Counted from the first letter of the stretch, positions 48,335 through 58,784 are shown. The stretch is DNA of 64,000 nt from Holothuria scabra (GCA_037179385.1 CM074190.1:11614206-11678205); one strand, 5' to 3'. Translations and numbers: made by a program. Notes: generated by a model from the sequence alone, not told the origin.

Positions 48335-48608
48335 AGAGAATGTACAAATGAGAATGACAAGACAAATAGCGGGACAAAAAATGGATAAACCATGTGGAAA
48401 ATATTGGAGGGACTGAAAATATAAAACAGAGACATTTCATTTATTTTGTCCACACAATCAGAAATGTACGTAATCAGAAATGGTACAGCACAGGATACTA
48501 GAACAAACACATAAGTGGTAAAGAAAGTGAGATATAACTGCAGACAGGACTCGACAAAATTTACAGTAATCAATAAAAAGATGAACAATTGAACAATTGA
48601 AATTGCTG
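48335..48608. other. Spacer between two inverted family C copies
   Basis: About 275 bp of unrecognised sequence separating copy 1 (minus) and copy 2 (plus). It contains the middle of a 113-codon minus-strand frame rich in hydrophobic residues, with no domain. It may be host DNA or the loop of a composite element. Confidence 0.4.
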
Positions 48609-48611
48609 AAG

Positions 48612-48872
48612 TATAGACTATCGGATTAGCACTTGTTTTAGTGACTGTGGGCAACCATTAATGGGGTCCATCAGCCTTTAATTGTCTTTATTTATTGCCT
48701 ATACGTATATTTCAAATCCTCGTATTCAGTGAAGTTGAGAAAATCAAGATACACTTCAGTGTACAACCATCCATGGAACAGGTAAGGAAGGAAATTTAAA
48801 GATTGATGGGGAGGGACCCCAGTAATTGCCGACTAAAATCAGACCATCACAATCTGTCCGGATTCGTCTATA
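48612..48872 (+). mobile_element. MITE family C, copy 2 (plus)
   Basis: tatagactatcggattagc at the left, gtccggattcgtctatagg at the right. Inside are tttagtgactgtgggcaacc, ggggtccatcagcctt, ttcagtgaagttgagaaaat, accatccatggaacaggtaa and gccgactaaaatcaga. About 260 bp, no coding frame. Confidence 0.9.
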
Positions 48873-48879
48873 GGAGAGA

Positions 48880-51485
48880 ATAAAAGTTAATTTTTTTTTC
48901 AAATTCAGACAAAAGTTTACCAGATCAGAGTGTTGGAGGAGCAGTCATATTTAAATACAATTTAGGAAGTTTGGAATGACTTACCTCATAAGGTTGATAA
49001 GAAAACAACCTGGCATACTTTTACAGAAGGACTGGAAAAGTACATGCATCATTAAAGGGCCTTTGACCTATCATACCATCAACTAGCCAGCCCCATCTAG
49101 ATGGTGAGAGTGGTACTTTAAACTATGCCATTCATTAGCCAGCCTCATTGGATTGGAGAGGGTGGTACTTCAAGTAATATACTTCAACATAGCAATGAGT
49201 AAAATCAGAAATGGACAAAAGTGGAAAAGTATGTTTTTAAAACTCTAAAAAAAGACAAATTGTTCTTTGGGATTTATGTATCGTGGTCTCTTAATCTCTC
49301 ACTGTTGAGTAAAACAGCTGTTTTGTTTACATGCTAATAGATGTTTAAATTACATACGGTACATTTATTGTCGATCATTTTCTAAAACCAGAAAACAGGC
49401 TTGTGGAAGAGAAAGAAGGGAAACACTTAAGATGAAAAGGTGGTGCTCCCTTGTAGGTAACGAACGTGTCACCAGCCTTTCGCCATAGCATATGTTTTAG
49501 TCCTATGTGTAAACCTGTCACACTTTCGTTCTTAACAGCTCTACAAATAACGAAAAGCGATTGTTTAACAAAGATGATTTGTAAAATGAAACCATATCCA
49601 GTAGTCAGCGAGCAGTCTTACAAGTATTCTTGAATCCCAGTGTAGTTTTGAGATTCGTTTTGTCAAACTTTAAACTATTAATTTGCTTTTATGTCTTCAA
49701 GTTGCACCGTTTTCATCGATCGGTAAAGTTCCAAAGGTTAAAATTATGTTATATTGCAAGCAGAGAAAGTTTGAAAAGAAGGGACAAGGACTGTGTAATT
49801 ACTTTCCTGAGGGAAGGGTAAGAAGAAATTTCCTTTTGAAGAGGGCTGACATCCAAAGTTGTGTTCTGCTTGACACTTTTGAAGTATAAGCCTTTAACAC
49901 GTATGACGGTCAATAGGGGTAGCCCATTGCGCGATCGCCTGGATTCGCCACTGTTTAGAAATTTAATTCCTCTTGTACGTTAGACAAAAAGAGAATCCTT
50001 CCTCAATGTCAAACTTCTTGGCTTTAATTTCTGAGAGCAGACTTTTATCTGTTTATTGACCAGCAAACAAGTAACACGGGTAATTTATGTTTACATTGAT
50101 TAAGACGGCATTTAATAGACCATTTACTCATTCTGTTAGTAGCTTTGCAATTTCGACTCATTTCAATCCATCTACTCATGCAAAACGTTATGTTAAAAGG
50201 GTATCTATCTTCTCCATTCTCCGTTAATGGGTCAATTAAGTCGTCGATTTATTATAATATTGAATTATCATGTACTGGTCAATAAAATGAGACGTCTTAT
50301 TGAAAATGGCATTTCTGGTCCAAAGTGCCGACTAAATTGCCCAGTTTCATGACAGCTACGATCGCCGCAAACAAAGAAAAGCACTAAAAATTTATGAAGT
50401 AAACGTGGGATGGAATACTTGAATGCATCTTTAAACTGTTTACATTGAACTCCCAGTCACAATCTCCAAATGTGAAAATCTGTACGAAAAAGGTTATAAC
50501 CAGTAACTATCAATTGAAGAATTAAGCTTAAGTTTGGAACGACGAACACATAAATTGCATTTATTTGAAAACGAATATTAGTTAACCAAATCGTCGAAAA
50601 CCTGTATTTTCCCGTATTCAGTTATAAGATATAATTACAATGAAAAATACAAAGAATCAAAACGTTGAAATACATAAATTTGCTATATGAAATAACTAAT
50701 TTAACTACAAAATGTGTTTCCGGCTTTTCAAAGTTTCAGATGGCCTGACTTTATTTCCTATTCATCCGAGATTGTTCTAAAAAAAAAAATAGGAATATAA
50801 AGTACTTTCCCTTGCGTGCACTCATGTAGCAAAGAATAGCATTGGTAATCTAGAAATATAAAAATGGGACATTAGTCGCCGTGGCTTTATGGAAAGAAAA
50901 GATGTTTTACCTTCAGTACAATCTGAGAGGATAAACTTAGCCCTGATAACATAAATTTTCACCTCCAAAAAATCTAATATTTCAGAACCATATTTTAACC
51001 AACGGGTAGCTTTAGAATAATAACATTTGTTTACTTCAAAAAAAAAAAAAAAAATATGACGTCGAGGTAATAGAACCAAACGAAATAAGTTGTCAAGACG
51101 GTTCCACTTTAATCCTCTACCACTGGTTATTCATGCCCTAATGATCCCTGTGATAATTTATACATCAAGGTTCCACTGATTCTCAGATATGTCCCATTTG
51201 AGCAGTCCTCGTCTAAGCAATTTTTCTATTATTGACTTGAAAATGTTGTCCACGTGCAAACGTTCCAAGCAAGAAAGGAGGAGGGGGAGGGGGGTTATGT
51301 CACGAATGTTTTCTCCTAGACTGTTAGAGTGTCACCAACCGATTTCATTCATTTTTCCATCACTATTACTTATGGGAACATACTAATTCTCTTATTGAAT
51401 ATAATGAATTTAACACACGATTATTTCCAGATTTTACCATCTTATTCAAACAGGTTACTAAGGATGACACAGAGAGGGTTTAGAT
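48880..51485. other. No gene recognised
   Basis: Unassigned AT-rich DNA with poly-A runs at 50780-50789 and 51040-51053 and a possible hAT-like edge at 49945-49962 (cctggattcgccactg). No gene supported. Confidence 0.35.
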
Positions 51486-51490
51486 GATCC

Positions 51491-51662
51491 TACACTGTAA
51501 AAATTTACCGTAAATTTACAAAACAACAAAGTAAAGAGATAAATACGACTTACAGAAAAGTTCTGGAAACTTACTACCAGAACTTTTCTGTAATCTCTAT
51601 GTTTCTCTTTATTTTTTTATATTCTGTAAATTTACGACGATTCTGTATCATTTTTTTACAGG
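51491..51662. mobile_element. Foldback MITE, family G copy 2
   Basis: About 170 bp with TA-flanked ends: cactgtaaaaatttaccg at left, mirrored by tgtaaatttacgacgatt and atttttttacag at right. The centre is a perfect 16-bp hairpin: tacagaaaagttctgg (51551-51566) pairs with ccagaacttttctgta (51577-51592) around a 10-nt loop. Nearly the whole element can fold on itself. Confidence 0.88.
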
Positions 51663-51754
51663 GGGGAGTTGTGACGTCATATTAAACTTTTTACGATCCG
51701 TCAAACTTTGATATATTTGATACTATACTTTCAAATATCTACCTATATCTTCTT

Positions 51755-52126
51755 AAAGCGGCTCATTGAGTTGATATCGATAACTTAATGAGAGCCTCAA
51801 AAGGTCACTATCTATCACATAACAATACCTACAGTTAGCATAACAAGTCAAGTTTCAAGTCTAAAAGTCACAGAAAACGTTAATATTTTGAATGTTTTAG
51901 TGTCCTGACTTGTAACGGTTATGTACATAATTTGAAAAAGTGTCTGGTCACGAATTTTTGAAAACCGACTTGAACCGTTAAGTACTCACTCATAAACAGT
52001 TATCTGTACGTAGGGTATGGGGATTGTCTAAGATGGACCATTTGTCATTGGTATGTGAAGAAAACTTAAAAGGTTTGGAAAAATTATTGAATTTCATGAA
52101 CCAACTCAATGAGCCGCTTTTTAAAA
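51755..52126. repeat. 19-bp perfect inverted repeat, arms ~330 bp apart
   Basis: aaagcggctcattgagttg near 51756-51774 is matched by caactcaatgagccgcttt near 52103-52121. Similarity does not extend clearly beyond the arms. It may mark an old inverted-repeat element, and the right arm overlaps the frame at 52033-52269. Confidence 0.75.
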
Positions 52127-52269
52127 CAAAACACCTTTACAAGGAAAGTGATCAAGTGAATTATAGGAGAACAATCTGGATATTCAAATCATTGGCAATG
52201 CCGTTATTAATTGTCCTGTATTATACAAAACGACAGACAGTTCAAGCTCATATGTGGTCGAGTGGATGA
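52033..52269 (+). CDS. Weak candidate short frame, function unknown
   Basis: A 78-codon frame from an ATG with a good animal start context (A at -3, G at +4). The first half is helix-like, with mixed charges (EENLKGLEKLLNF) and no simple-sequence bias; the middle has a short hydrophobic run (SLAMPLLIVLYY). No family is recognised. It overlaps one arm of an inverted repeat, and its 3' end runs into a diverged tRNA-SINE-like block, so it may well be chance. Confidence 0.1.
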   Translation: MDHLSLVCEENLKGLEKLLNFMNQLNEPLFKTKHLYKESDQVNYRRTIWIFKSLAMPLLIVLYYTKRQTVQAHMWSSG

Positions 52270-52345
52270 ACTGGGTCATACCAAACAATGAAGCTTAGTA
52301 ACAGAGGGTTCGGTCCAAACCTCGCAGTGTCAAGGTAGTCGGCAG
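52257..52345 (+). mobile_element. Diverged S2-like tRNA-SINE fragment
   Basis: caatgaagcttagtaacaga followed by gggttcggtccaaacctc aligns with gatgaagcttagcaaccggg and the B-box part of the S2 SINE at 21.4 kb. Much diverged. Confidence 0.4.
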
Positions 52346-52349
52346 TATA

Positions 52350-53500
52350 CTTTTTCTTCTGGAGGACCTAAGAGAGACAAAGTGTTCAAGTGCTCTGTAA
52401 AAATGGCTCTAAATCTCTGTAAATTTACGGAACAGTTTAAGAGACACATACAGATTATAGAAAATTTCTTGCCTTTCCCACATCTTCGATAACCTTTGCT
52501 TATATCTATACCTTTTGGTCATAAATCTACCCCATATTCTTACATTGTGGTGGGGCAAGCAGCAATGAGCACTAAGCAGAGCGCCACTATTGACAGATTG
52601 ATTGGCGCGTAGCATATAACGGAGAAAAGTTTGGCTGAAATAACCTCTCAGTGTCGGAAATTCCGCTTTCCAGTACTCCCGGTTTCTTGAGTCTCAGCTA
52701 TCCATTTTTTTTTCATTTTGAGAGCTATGAAATTTTTATTTTAAATTCCACTATGGCACTTTGACTATTGTGAACTGGCGGTTAGAGAGTTTCAAAGTTG
52801 AAGGCTTCACCGTTAACACCTCTGTTTGATACATGATTCACATGTCAACAGGAACTGACACATTTTTTTCATAATTTCATGGTTCCTTTTCTTTACTTTG
52901 CCTAAATTTGCGCATTTTCCTAATCAGATTAGCAATTCTTGCTCAAACCCCTGTCGAAAGGGTACTTCAGCGATTTGGCTTAAGTTTCATGTAAATGAAT
53001 GTTGAGTTATTTCTGTTAATTTTTTTTCTCATTCCTACTTTCGAATTTAACGTGTGTCAAGCAGGTGGCAAGGCATTTGACTGGGGGTTCATGATTTGGC
53101 CAGGTGTTGCAAAAGTTGATACACCTCTGCTCTATACAATTGACTTGCGTTGGACAGTCGGATGCTGAGTTCACTCTGAATGTATCGTTTTCACATGTAC
53201 ACATGAACAGTACGTATAGGCGAAATAGCGTTGGTGCGAAGAGTTTGAAAACGCTCACGATATAGTTCTGTAGCAGCTATTCACACATTTCTTGCTGTTG
53301 TAGCGAAGGCATGGGGGTGGGAAAGTCTCCGTCCGGCCTGAATATCACTCGAAGGTCTTGTAATTGGTATTTGCTTTGTAAGGAAAGAAATGGAAGCCCT
53401 GAAATATCCCCTTGTGAAAATTTTCCGAGATTTTTATTATTCTAATATCCGCCTTGTAGATGTTGCGAAAAGGGGAAGCTGACACGGGAAATCCCCTTTC
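52350..53500. other. No gene recognised
   Basis: Unassigned. Minus-strand frames at 52409-52615 and 53016-53258 show no domain. Confidence 0.4.
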
Positions 53501-53505
53501 TATCA

Positions 53506-53764
53506 GCTAGTTAGTTAGCTACAAAGACTGAGTTTTACGGCCCAGTTTCCAACCCAATATTGGTTCAAGTCGAGCCGGCCAAGGCTTTTTCAGTTCCAGT
53601 TGTGGCTCACTGGCTTGTTTTTCCTACTCCATTGCTTATGCGGAGCATCACGCACAACGGCAGTAGGTTCCAATTTTAGGGTCTTCGATATGACTTGATC
53701 TGGGAATAGTACCCGGGCCTTCCGCGTGAGAGGCGGATGCTCTTACTGTTAGACCAAGCACGCC
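53506..53764 (-). mobile_element. tRNA-derived SINE family S, copy 3
   Basis: Read on the minus strand: a tRNA-like head with gtaagagcatccgcctctca and a degraded B box, then the family S body (tttccagttgtggctcactg and tttcctactccattgctta on the plus strand), the 3' block gttttacggcccagtttcca and a tagttagttagct tail at 53507-53520. This is the copy that shows head, body and tetranucleotide tail together. The C run at its 5' end is not part of the SINE. Confidence 0.88.
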
Positions 53765-53769
53765 CCCCC

Positions 53770-54850
53770 CCCCCCTCACTAGTGACCTTGCGTAATGCCG
53801 TTTGATTCTACGGATTTTCATTTTGAAAGATTTCAACAGAAAATCTTGCTACTTTTGTGTTTTACGTATGGTTTGAAATGTCTACTGTAAATTAACTCAA
53901 TTGGTTCTACATAATGAGTGCTTTAATTCCCCTAACAAAATGTCATTGGAGAATTGTTCGGGAAATCCATGCATACCAGTACGAAGGAAGGGGGTTTCTT
54001 GCAAAAATCTTAAACCTTCTTACAAGAATTGTTTAATTGCGGTTTAACATTCCCAATGTTTCACGAATACTTACCGGTATTCGCTTTGTCGAACATTTGA
54101 AATTCGGAGGCATGCTCGGTCATTCGGCTTGACTTTCTTTTCAAATACTTAAGTCCACACAGTGTAAGCATGAAAGTACTACATCTGAGGTAGTACTTCA
54201 TGGTGCAAGTTTGCCTGTGCGTGTGGGTCAGTTACGTTTGTGCTTGTTAACTTTATGGCAGGTTTATCAAATATGTATACTGGGTACCGACTTGGTATTG
54301 CGAGTGCAGCCATGGTACGCCGGAGTGGACGAGGATTTTTGGTTCAGCACATCTCTGCGAATCATCAGAGGTACGGACATATAATATAAGTGAGCAAGAT
54401 TTTACGACAGAGTTTTTATATGCATAATTCTGTACTGACGTAGGCCCTCTCAACAAATATTTTCAGCTCAGTCGATCAGATCTTATCAGTCCAAACTACA
54501 AGAAATTTGATTTCGAAGTCTTACCCCAGTGTACGTTCAATCAATTGCTTTCAATGCAAAGGTGCATAAATTACGAGGTGTGGTCCTTTCCCGGCGGGTA
54601 ACCATTTTGAGTGTTTAACAGTACGACGGAAAATTTAGTTTTCTCAATTTATTTATGGCGACGATCCGCTTAGGCGGCAGCCTAGGAGGGGGTGTTTTTC
54701 GTAGTTCCTCTCCGCGGGCTATCAAGGAGACTGTGGTCGTAATATAGAGGACGCTATTTACAAAATTCACAACTTGTCTTCAAATATCGTGTTTTTCAAG
54801 GTAGTTATTTGACTGACCTCGATCTGTCGGGTAGACAATGTAATGACTAA
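53770..54850. other. No gene recognised
   Basis: Unassigned sequence between a SINE and the tandem MITE A pair. A short G-rich block near 54685-54715 is the only compositional feature. Confidence 0.4.
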
Positions 54851-54853
54851 ACC

Positions 54854-55100
54854 TTAAAGGGCAAGAGCAGTCTCCCCAACTTGAGGTTGTGTCGTACCCT
54901 GTAATGTTTCCAGATTGACACTTCAGAATCATGTGACAGTATTTCTTCTCCTGAAATGTCACTTCTTCATTTACCTTGAATATGCAATATATTGATGTCC
55001 TTAAATATGATGAAAGGTACTTTTAAAGAGAAATAAGGAGAAAATTGTGAGATTTAGCAGTTGCTTCAAGATAAATTTGGGATGGCTGCTCTAACCTTTA
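54854..55100. mobile_element. MITE family A, copy 5
   Basis: Starts ttaaagggcaagagcagtct and ends ggctgctctaacctttaa. Same orientation as copy 2, with atttaccttgaatatgcaat and agagaaataaggagaaaatt inside. It abuts copy 6 with a shared TTTAA junction. Confidence 0.88.
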
Positions 55101-55360
55101 AAGGGAAAATGCAGACACCCAACTTCACTGAGTCTGTTAAGTACACTGTCCTGTGAAACGATTGGATCATGTGAGTATTGTGACAATATTTCTTCTCCTC
55201 AAATGTGAACATTGTTGGGATTGACTGCTTAGTTTACCCTCGAAATAAGCAATGATGAATCTTAAAAATTACAAGACAACTTTGAAGAGGAACAAGATGA
55301 AAATTGTGAGGTTTAGCTGTTGCTTCAAAATAAGCAAGGGACGAATGCCTTTTTCTTTAA
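55096..55360. mobile_element. MITE family A, copy 6
   Basis: Starts ctttaaagggaaaatgcaga and ends acgaatgcctttttctttaa, in tandem with copy 5. Inside are acactgtcctgtgaaacgat, ttgactgcttagtttaccct and gaggaacaagatgaaaattg. Its ends are more degraded than those of copy 5. Confidence 0.85.
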
Positions 55361-55364
55361 CAAA

Positions 55365-55720
55365 GTCATAATCGCTCGCAAAGAGACAATGTGGTCGGGG
55401 AGGAAAGGGAGGGTATGGGGGGTTCAGAACCACTGACGAACTGTAAAATGTATATCATTGTTATGCACTGGTTCGGTTGCTTCAGGAAATTTTCGTCATG
55501 AAGATTGCATGTCAGAAGACAGGGCAGTATAAGGGTGTTTTGTGATTATTACTAAAACTAACAAAGCAGCCTGTACAGAACAATGGGAGTGCATAATGGA
55601 CCTAATGTATTAACGACACACTGACGTCATCTTTGGGGGCAAACCAATGGAACACGTAGCCGCAAGCATAAGAATTCACCCTGCACGACAGGTTGTTCAT
55701 GTGCATGCAGTGCCCAATGG
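55365..55720. other. No gene recognised
   Basis: Unassigned sequence with a G-rich patch near 55395-55425. Confidence 0.4.
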
Positions 55721-55734
55721 CCAGCCATCGGCCT

Positions 55735-56325
55735 GCCCCGACAGCCGAATTCTATCAAATTCTATCATAAAATTAAAATTTATCTCCAATATAAGCTTCA
55801 GGTTGTCGCAAAATTTTCCAATTTCGATGAATACTCAGTATAACAAATAACCAAAGCCAACTCTGTTAATCACTCCGACATTCTACCTAATTATGCCCTT
55901 GAAAGGCATATTACGGTACTTAATAGAGAACACAAATTTGTCTTCATAAATTTAATAAAAACCAAATTTTCTTATATTAAATTCCAAAATTTCTGTAATA
56001 TAATAAGCTGTTAATTTTCAAAGCTTCGTTCAAAAAAGGTAAAAAATTCGGGCAAACTTCTAGACTCGTCTCGAGACCTTAATACGTATCTTAGAACCTT
56101 AGACGTTAGTAAAAAAGCCAAATTTCTTTCAAAAGTTTTTTTTTCTTCAAAATGAAGTATTTGTTCAATTGAAAGCTAAATATTTCGGCGCGGGTAGCGC
56201 GCCGACACTGCTGCCAAGTCACGTCCGGCCGGGACTAACTCATCGGGTTTATCGGGGCATTGAAATGCTGGCCTCCCTGGCGGGGAGCTTGGTCCCCTGA
56301 CGGGCAAATCCTGGCGCCACCCCTG
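55735..56325 (-). mobile_element. hAT-like element K, copy 1 (minus)
   Basis: The right edge, read on the minus strand, is CAGGGGTGGCGCCAGG, close to the CAGGGGTGACGCCAGG that starts the plus copy at 59.8 kb. Shared inner blocks, in inverse order, include atataataagct-ttaat, tagactcgtctcgagacctt, ctaattatgcccttgaaagg, and cgggtttatcggggc with its G/C-rich neighbours. No frame of note. The left edge is uncertain. Confidence 0.75.
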
Positions 56326-56483
56326 GCGGGATAAAACATGGTCCAGACACACAATGCCGGCCACAGGCAATAAAACCGTGTTTACTAGAGGCAGGGGGGC
56401 ATGGGGTCCAGGGTTAGGTACAGAAGAACAAATTCAGAAAGATAAATGTTAACATCAGAAATGTGCCCAACGTTAACGCCTGT

Positions 56484-56657
56484 TAATCCTTCAGACTCTA
56501 AAAATGGAATCTACTGCCGTTGTGCGTGATGGTCCCTATAAGCAACGGAGTTGGGAAAACAAGCCAGTGAGCCACAACTGGAAAAAGCTGTAACTGGCGG
56601 GATTTGACCCAGTAGGTTAAAAACTGAGCGTAAAACTCCATCTAACTAAATAAATAA
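56484..56657 (+). mobile_element. tRNA-derived SINE family S, copy 4 (5'-truncated)
   Basis: Lacks the tRNA head; starts in the body at about ttcagactctaaaaatggaa. Continues with agcaacggagttgggaaaac, cagtgagccacaactggaaa, ggttaaaaactgagcgtaaa and ends in ctaactaaataaataa. 5' truncation is usual for LINE-mobilised SINEs. Confidence 0.85.
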
Positions 56658-57097
56658 CTTCATACCCTGAACTGCAAGACATGCGCCTGTAATTTCTATA
56701 GGTACTGACGTATAACATTCACTTTATCACCTAAATCATCGGAATCAGTGGTCAAAATCTTCCTGTAGTGAGCTGACATGGACCACCCGTTTCCCATCGT
56801 TGAAAGAAAAAATTGCACTCTTTTTCAGTTTTGGAAGTAAGAAGTTAATACTACCTAGTCAACATAAACTTTTACGCAATTCTGGTTGGGGTGTTAGGAC
56901 TCAGTACCCTTAACCATTATTGTACTCATGGTAACTTGAGGTTTTTAATTACCCCTGACCGTGTACCTACATTAGAATCAACTGGTCAAATTCTGCTCGA
57001 ATGCTTGTGACGTCATGACCTGGCATCCATACCCTTGTGTGTGCACATTTTCACAACCATGGACAAACACCCTCACCGGTACTCGTGACTTTAAATA

Positions 57098-58149
57098 CAC
57101 TCTAAAAAATGATTACCCAACCTGGGCAAAAAATTACCTAGCCGTTGGTTCCGTATGCCTCCTGGCTGGAATTTGGTAAAAAAAATTGCCCAACTCAGTT
57201 AGATAAGTGTTTTACTCATTAGATGGGCAAGAGAAAGTACCCAACCATTTCACCCAACCAGTTTTGCCCAACAAATGGTTAAAATTTGTACAGCTGTAGT
57301 GTTGGGTGCTTGTTTGGATTGCAGTATAACCTGATATATAATTATATGATTTGGGCAAGAAGGATATTTAACAGAGTACCCTAAAACTTACATCACTTGC
57401 CCTTTTAGAGTGGTTAGGGGCACCAGCTACGATGCACTTAGTTTCTCGGCCTTTTGGCTAAGATCATATGTGGTATCTATTCTTTTCATCTAGTCTAGAG
57501 TGGAGCCATGCATGACAGACCAATAACGTAAGTGGTCTGAAGGATTTGAGGCTGGTCACGTTTTGTCCTTCAGTGGACGTAATATAGCTTCTACGGGAAG
57601 CAGTGAAAGTTTTGGTTTCGCCCAACGGCCCTTTGCCAGAGGGTCGGGAGGACTTTAGAAAAAGTATATTTAATTAATAAACCGTGAAGCGGGTAGCGTG
57701 AAATAACAATCTCAATCGTGAACTTTGTATTTCTTCTCCCATTGATTACGTAGTAGTGAAAACTTTTCTAGACAACCATGGCCCTTTAAAAAATTTGGTC
57801 CACATTTTTACTGCTATTCTACCGCTAGCTTTGTATTTACCAAATACAATTGTATTCAACCATTATATCTCAATTAACCACTATTTATTAAAATAATTGT
57901 CTGTAAAACTTAACTGATCTTTCAATAATCATCTGAATGATCAGCTACATTTTGCCGAAAGGTTGGGTACTTTAAAACTTGGCCAACACCTTTTTACCAA
58001 CACCTTTTTACCAACACTTGAATTTTACCCAACCTTAATTTACCCAACAGACGTGGGCAGATTGTTTACCCATTTTGCTGGCAATAAATTGCCCATGTTG
58101 AGCACTTTGGATTTTGCCCAACGCTTTTAACCCAACAGTTTTTAGAGTG
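57098..58149. mobile_element. F-type MITE (CACTCTAAAAA ends), TA-flanked, carrying a nested SINE
   Basis: The left end CACTCTAAAAAATG and right end GTTTTTAGAGTG are inverted, with TA on both flanks. The arms contain many variants of a tacccaac / ttgggca core, directed oppositely on the two sides (accatttcacccaaccag at left; ttaatttacccaacagacgt at right). An internal cccttttagagtg at about 57400-57412 could be the end of a shorter 315-bp unit. The U2-headed SINE at 57438-57665 lies inside, so the MITE is older than that insertion. Confidence 0.75.
57438..57665 (+). mobile_element. U2 snRNA-headed SINE, copy 2
   Basis: The head tttctcggccttttggctaa, then gatcatatgtggtatctatt and cttttcatc, follows U2 snRNA from about nucleotide 5 to about 48, with a few substitutions; the first four bases are degraded. 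From 57491 the body is the same as that of the minus-strand copy at 12.2-12.4 kb: gagccatgcatgacagacc, ccttcagtggacgtaata, cgggaagcagtgaaagtttt, ggccctttgccagagggtcg, ggaggacttt and a gaaaaag end. The two bodies agree at roughly four positions in five by eye. No clear target duplication was seen. The U2 stretch ttggctaag resembles a Pol III A box, but U2 itself is transcribed by Pol II, so the promoter of this SINE is an open question. Confidence 0.88.
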
Positions 58150-58335
58150 TAGATATTTAAACAGAATATCTATGCCGATGACGCCATACCGTAACGTTTT
58201 CATGACCTGCATCTATACTCATGATCTGATACGCGTAATCATGATCTGTCATCCGTACCCATACCCATGACCTGGTAAAAATATACCATACTATTACTGA
58301 TGAGTTCATACCTTCACTCAATGAGACCTGTGTAT

Positions 58336-58608
58336 CTATAGAAGAATCCGGTTGGGGCTTGTTTTCAGTGACTGTAGGCAGCCATTTGTGGGGTCCATCA
58401 GCCTTCGTCAGCTATCAGCCATCGTCTTCATTTATTGTCTACGTGAATTTCAAATCCATATTCAGTGAAGTTGAGAAAACTAAGATACACTTCATTGTAC
58501 AACCATCCATGGAACAGGTAAGGAAGGAAATTTAAAGATTAAAGGTGATGGACCCCAGTAATGGCCGACTAAAATCAGACCCATCACAATCTGTCCGGAT
58601 TCGTCTTT
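58336..58608 (+). mobile_element. MITE family C, copy 3
   Basis: tatagaagaatccggttggg at left, ctgtccggattcgtctttac at right. Inside are ttcagtgactgtaggcagcc, ggggtccatcagcctt, ttcagtgaagttgagaaaac, accatccatggaacaggtaa and aatggccgactaaaatcaga. It has an extra gtcagctatcagccatc segment compared with copy 2. Confidence 0.9.
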
Positions 58609-58784
58609 ACACATGACCTGCTAACCCGTACCTGTATTTATGGAATGGTCCTACCCATATCCACAATAATAATTTGTTTCCGCCCGCTACCCGCACTCAT
58701 GACTTCGTACCCTTAGCGGGATCACATAGTCATTGCCTGGTCCCTATATTCATGGTCCTACACTCCTGCACTCACGTTGTTGTA

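Larger units (their letters stand above)
56930..58780 (+). repeat. Degenerate minisatellite with catgacctg / acccgtacc unit, interrupted
   Basis: Variants of catgacctg and acccgtacc recur at about 56950-57090, 58160-58330 and 58610-58780. The three blocks are separated by an F-type MITE (57098-58149) and a family C MITE (58336-58608). Units are too diverged for a firm period, roughly 20-35 bp. The two MITEs therefore seem to have landed in one older array. Confidence 0.6.

Noticed and set aside
57438..57490. Functional U2 snRNA gene
   Set aside because: Only the first ~48 nt match U2. The branch-site region degrades and the Sm site and 3' stem-loops are absent; a repeated non-U2 body follows instead.
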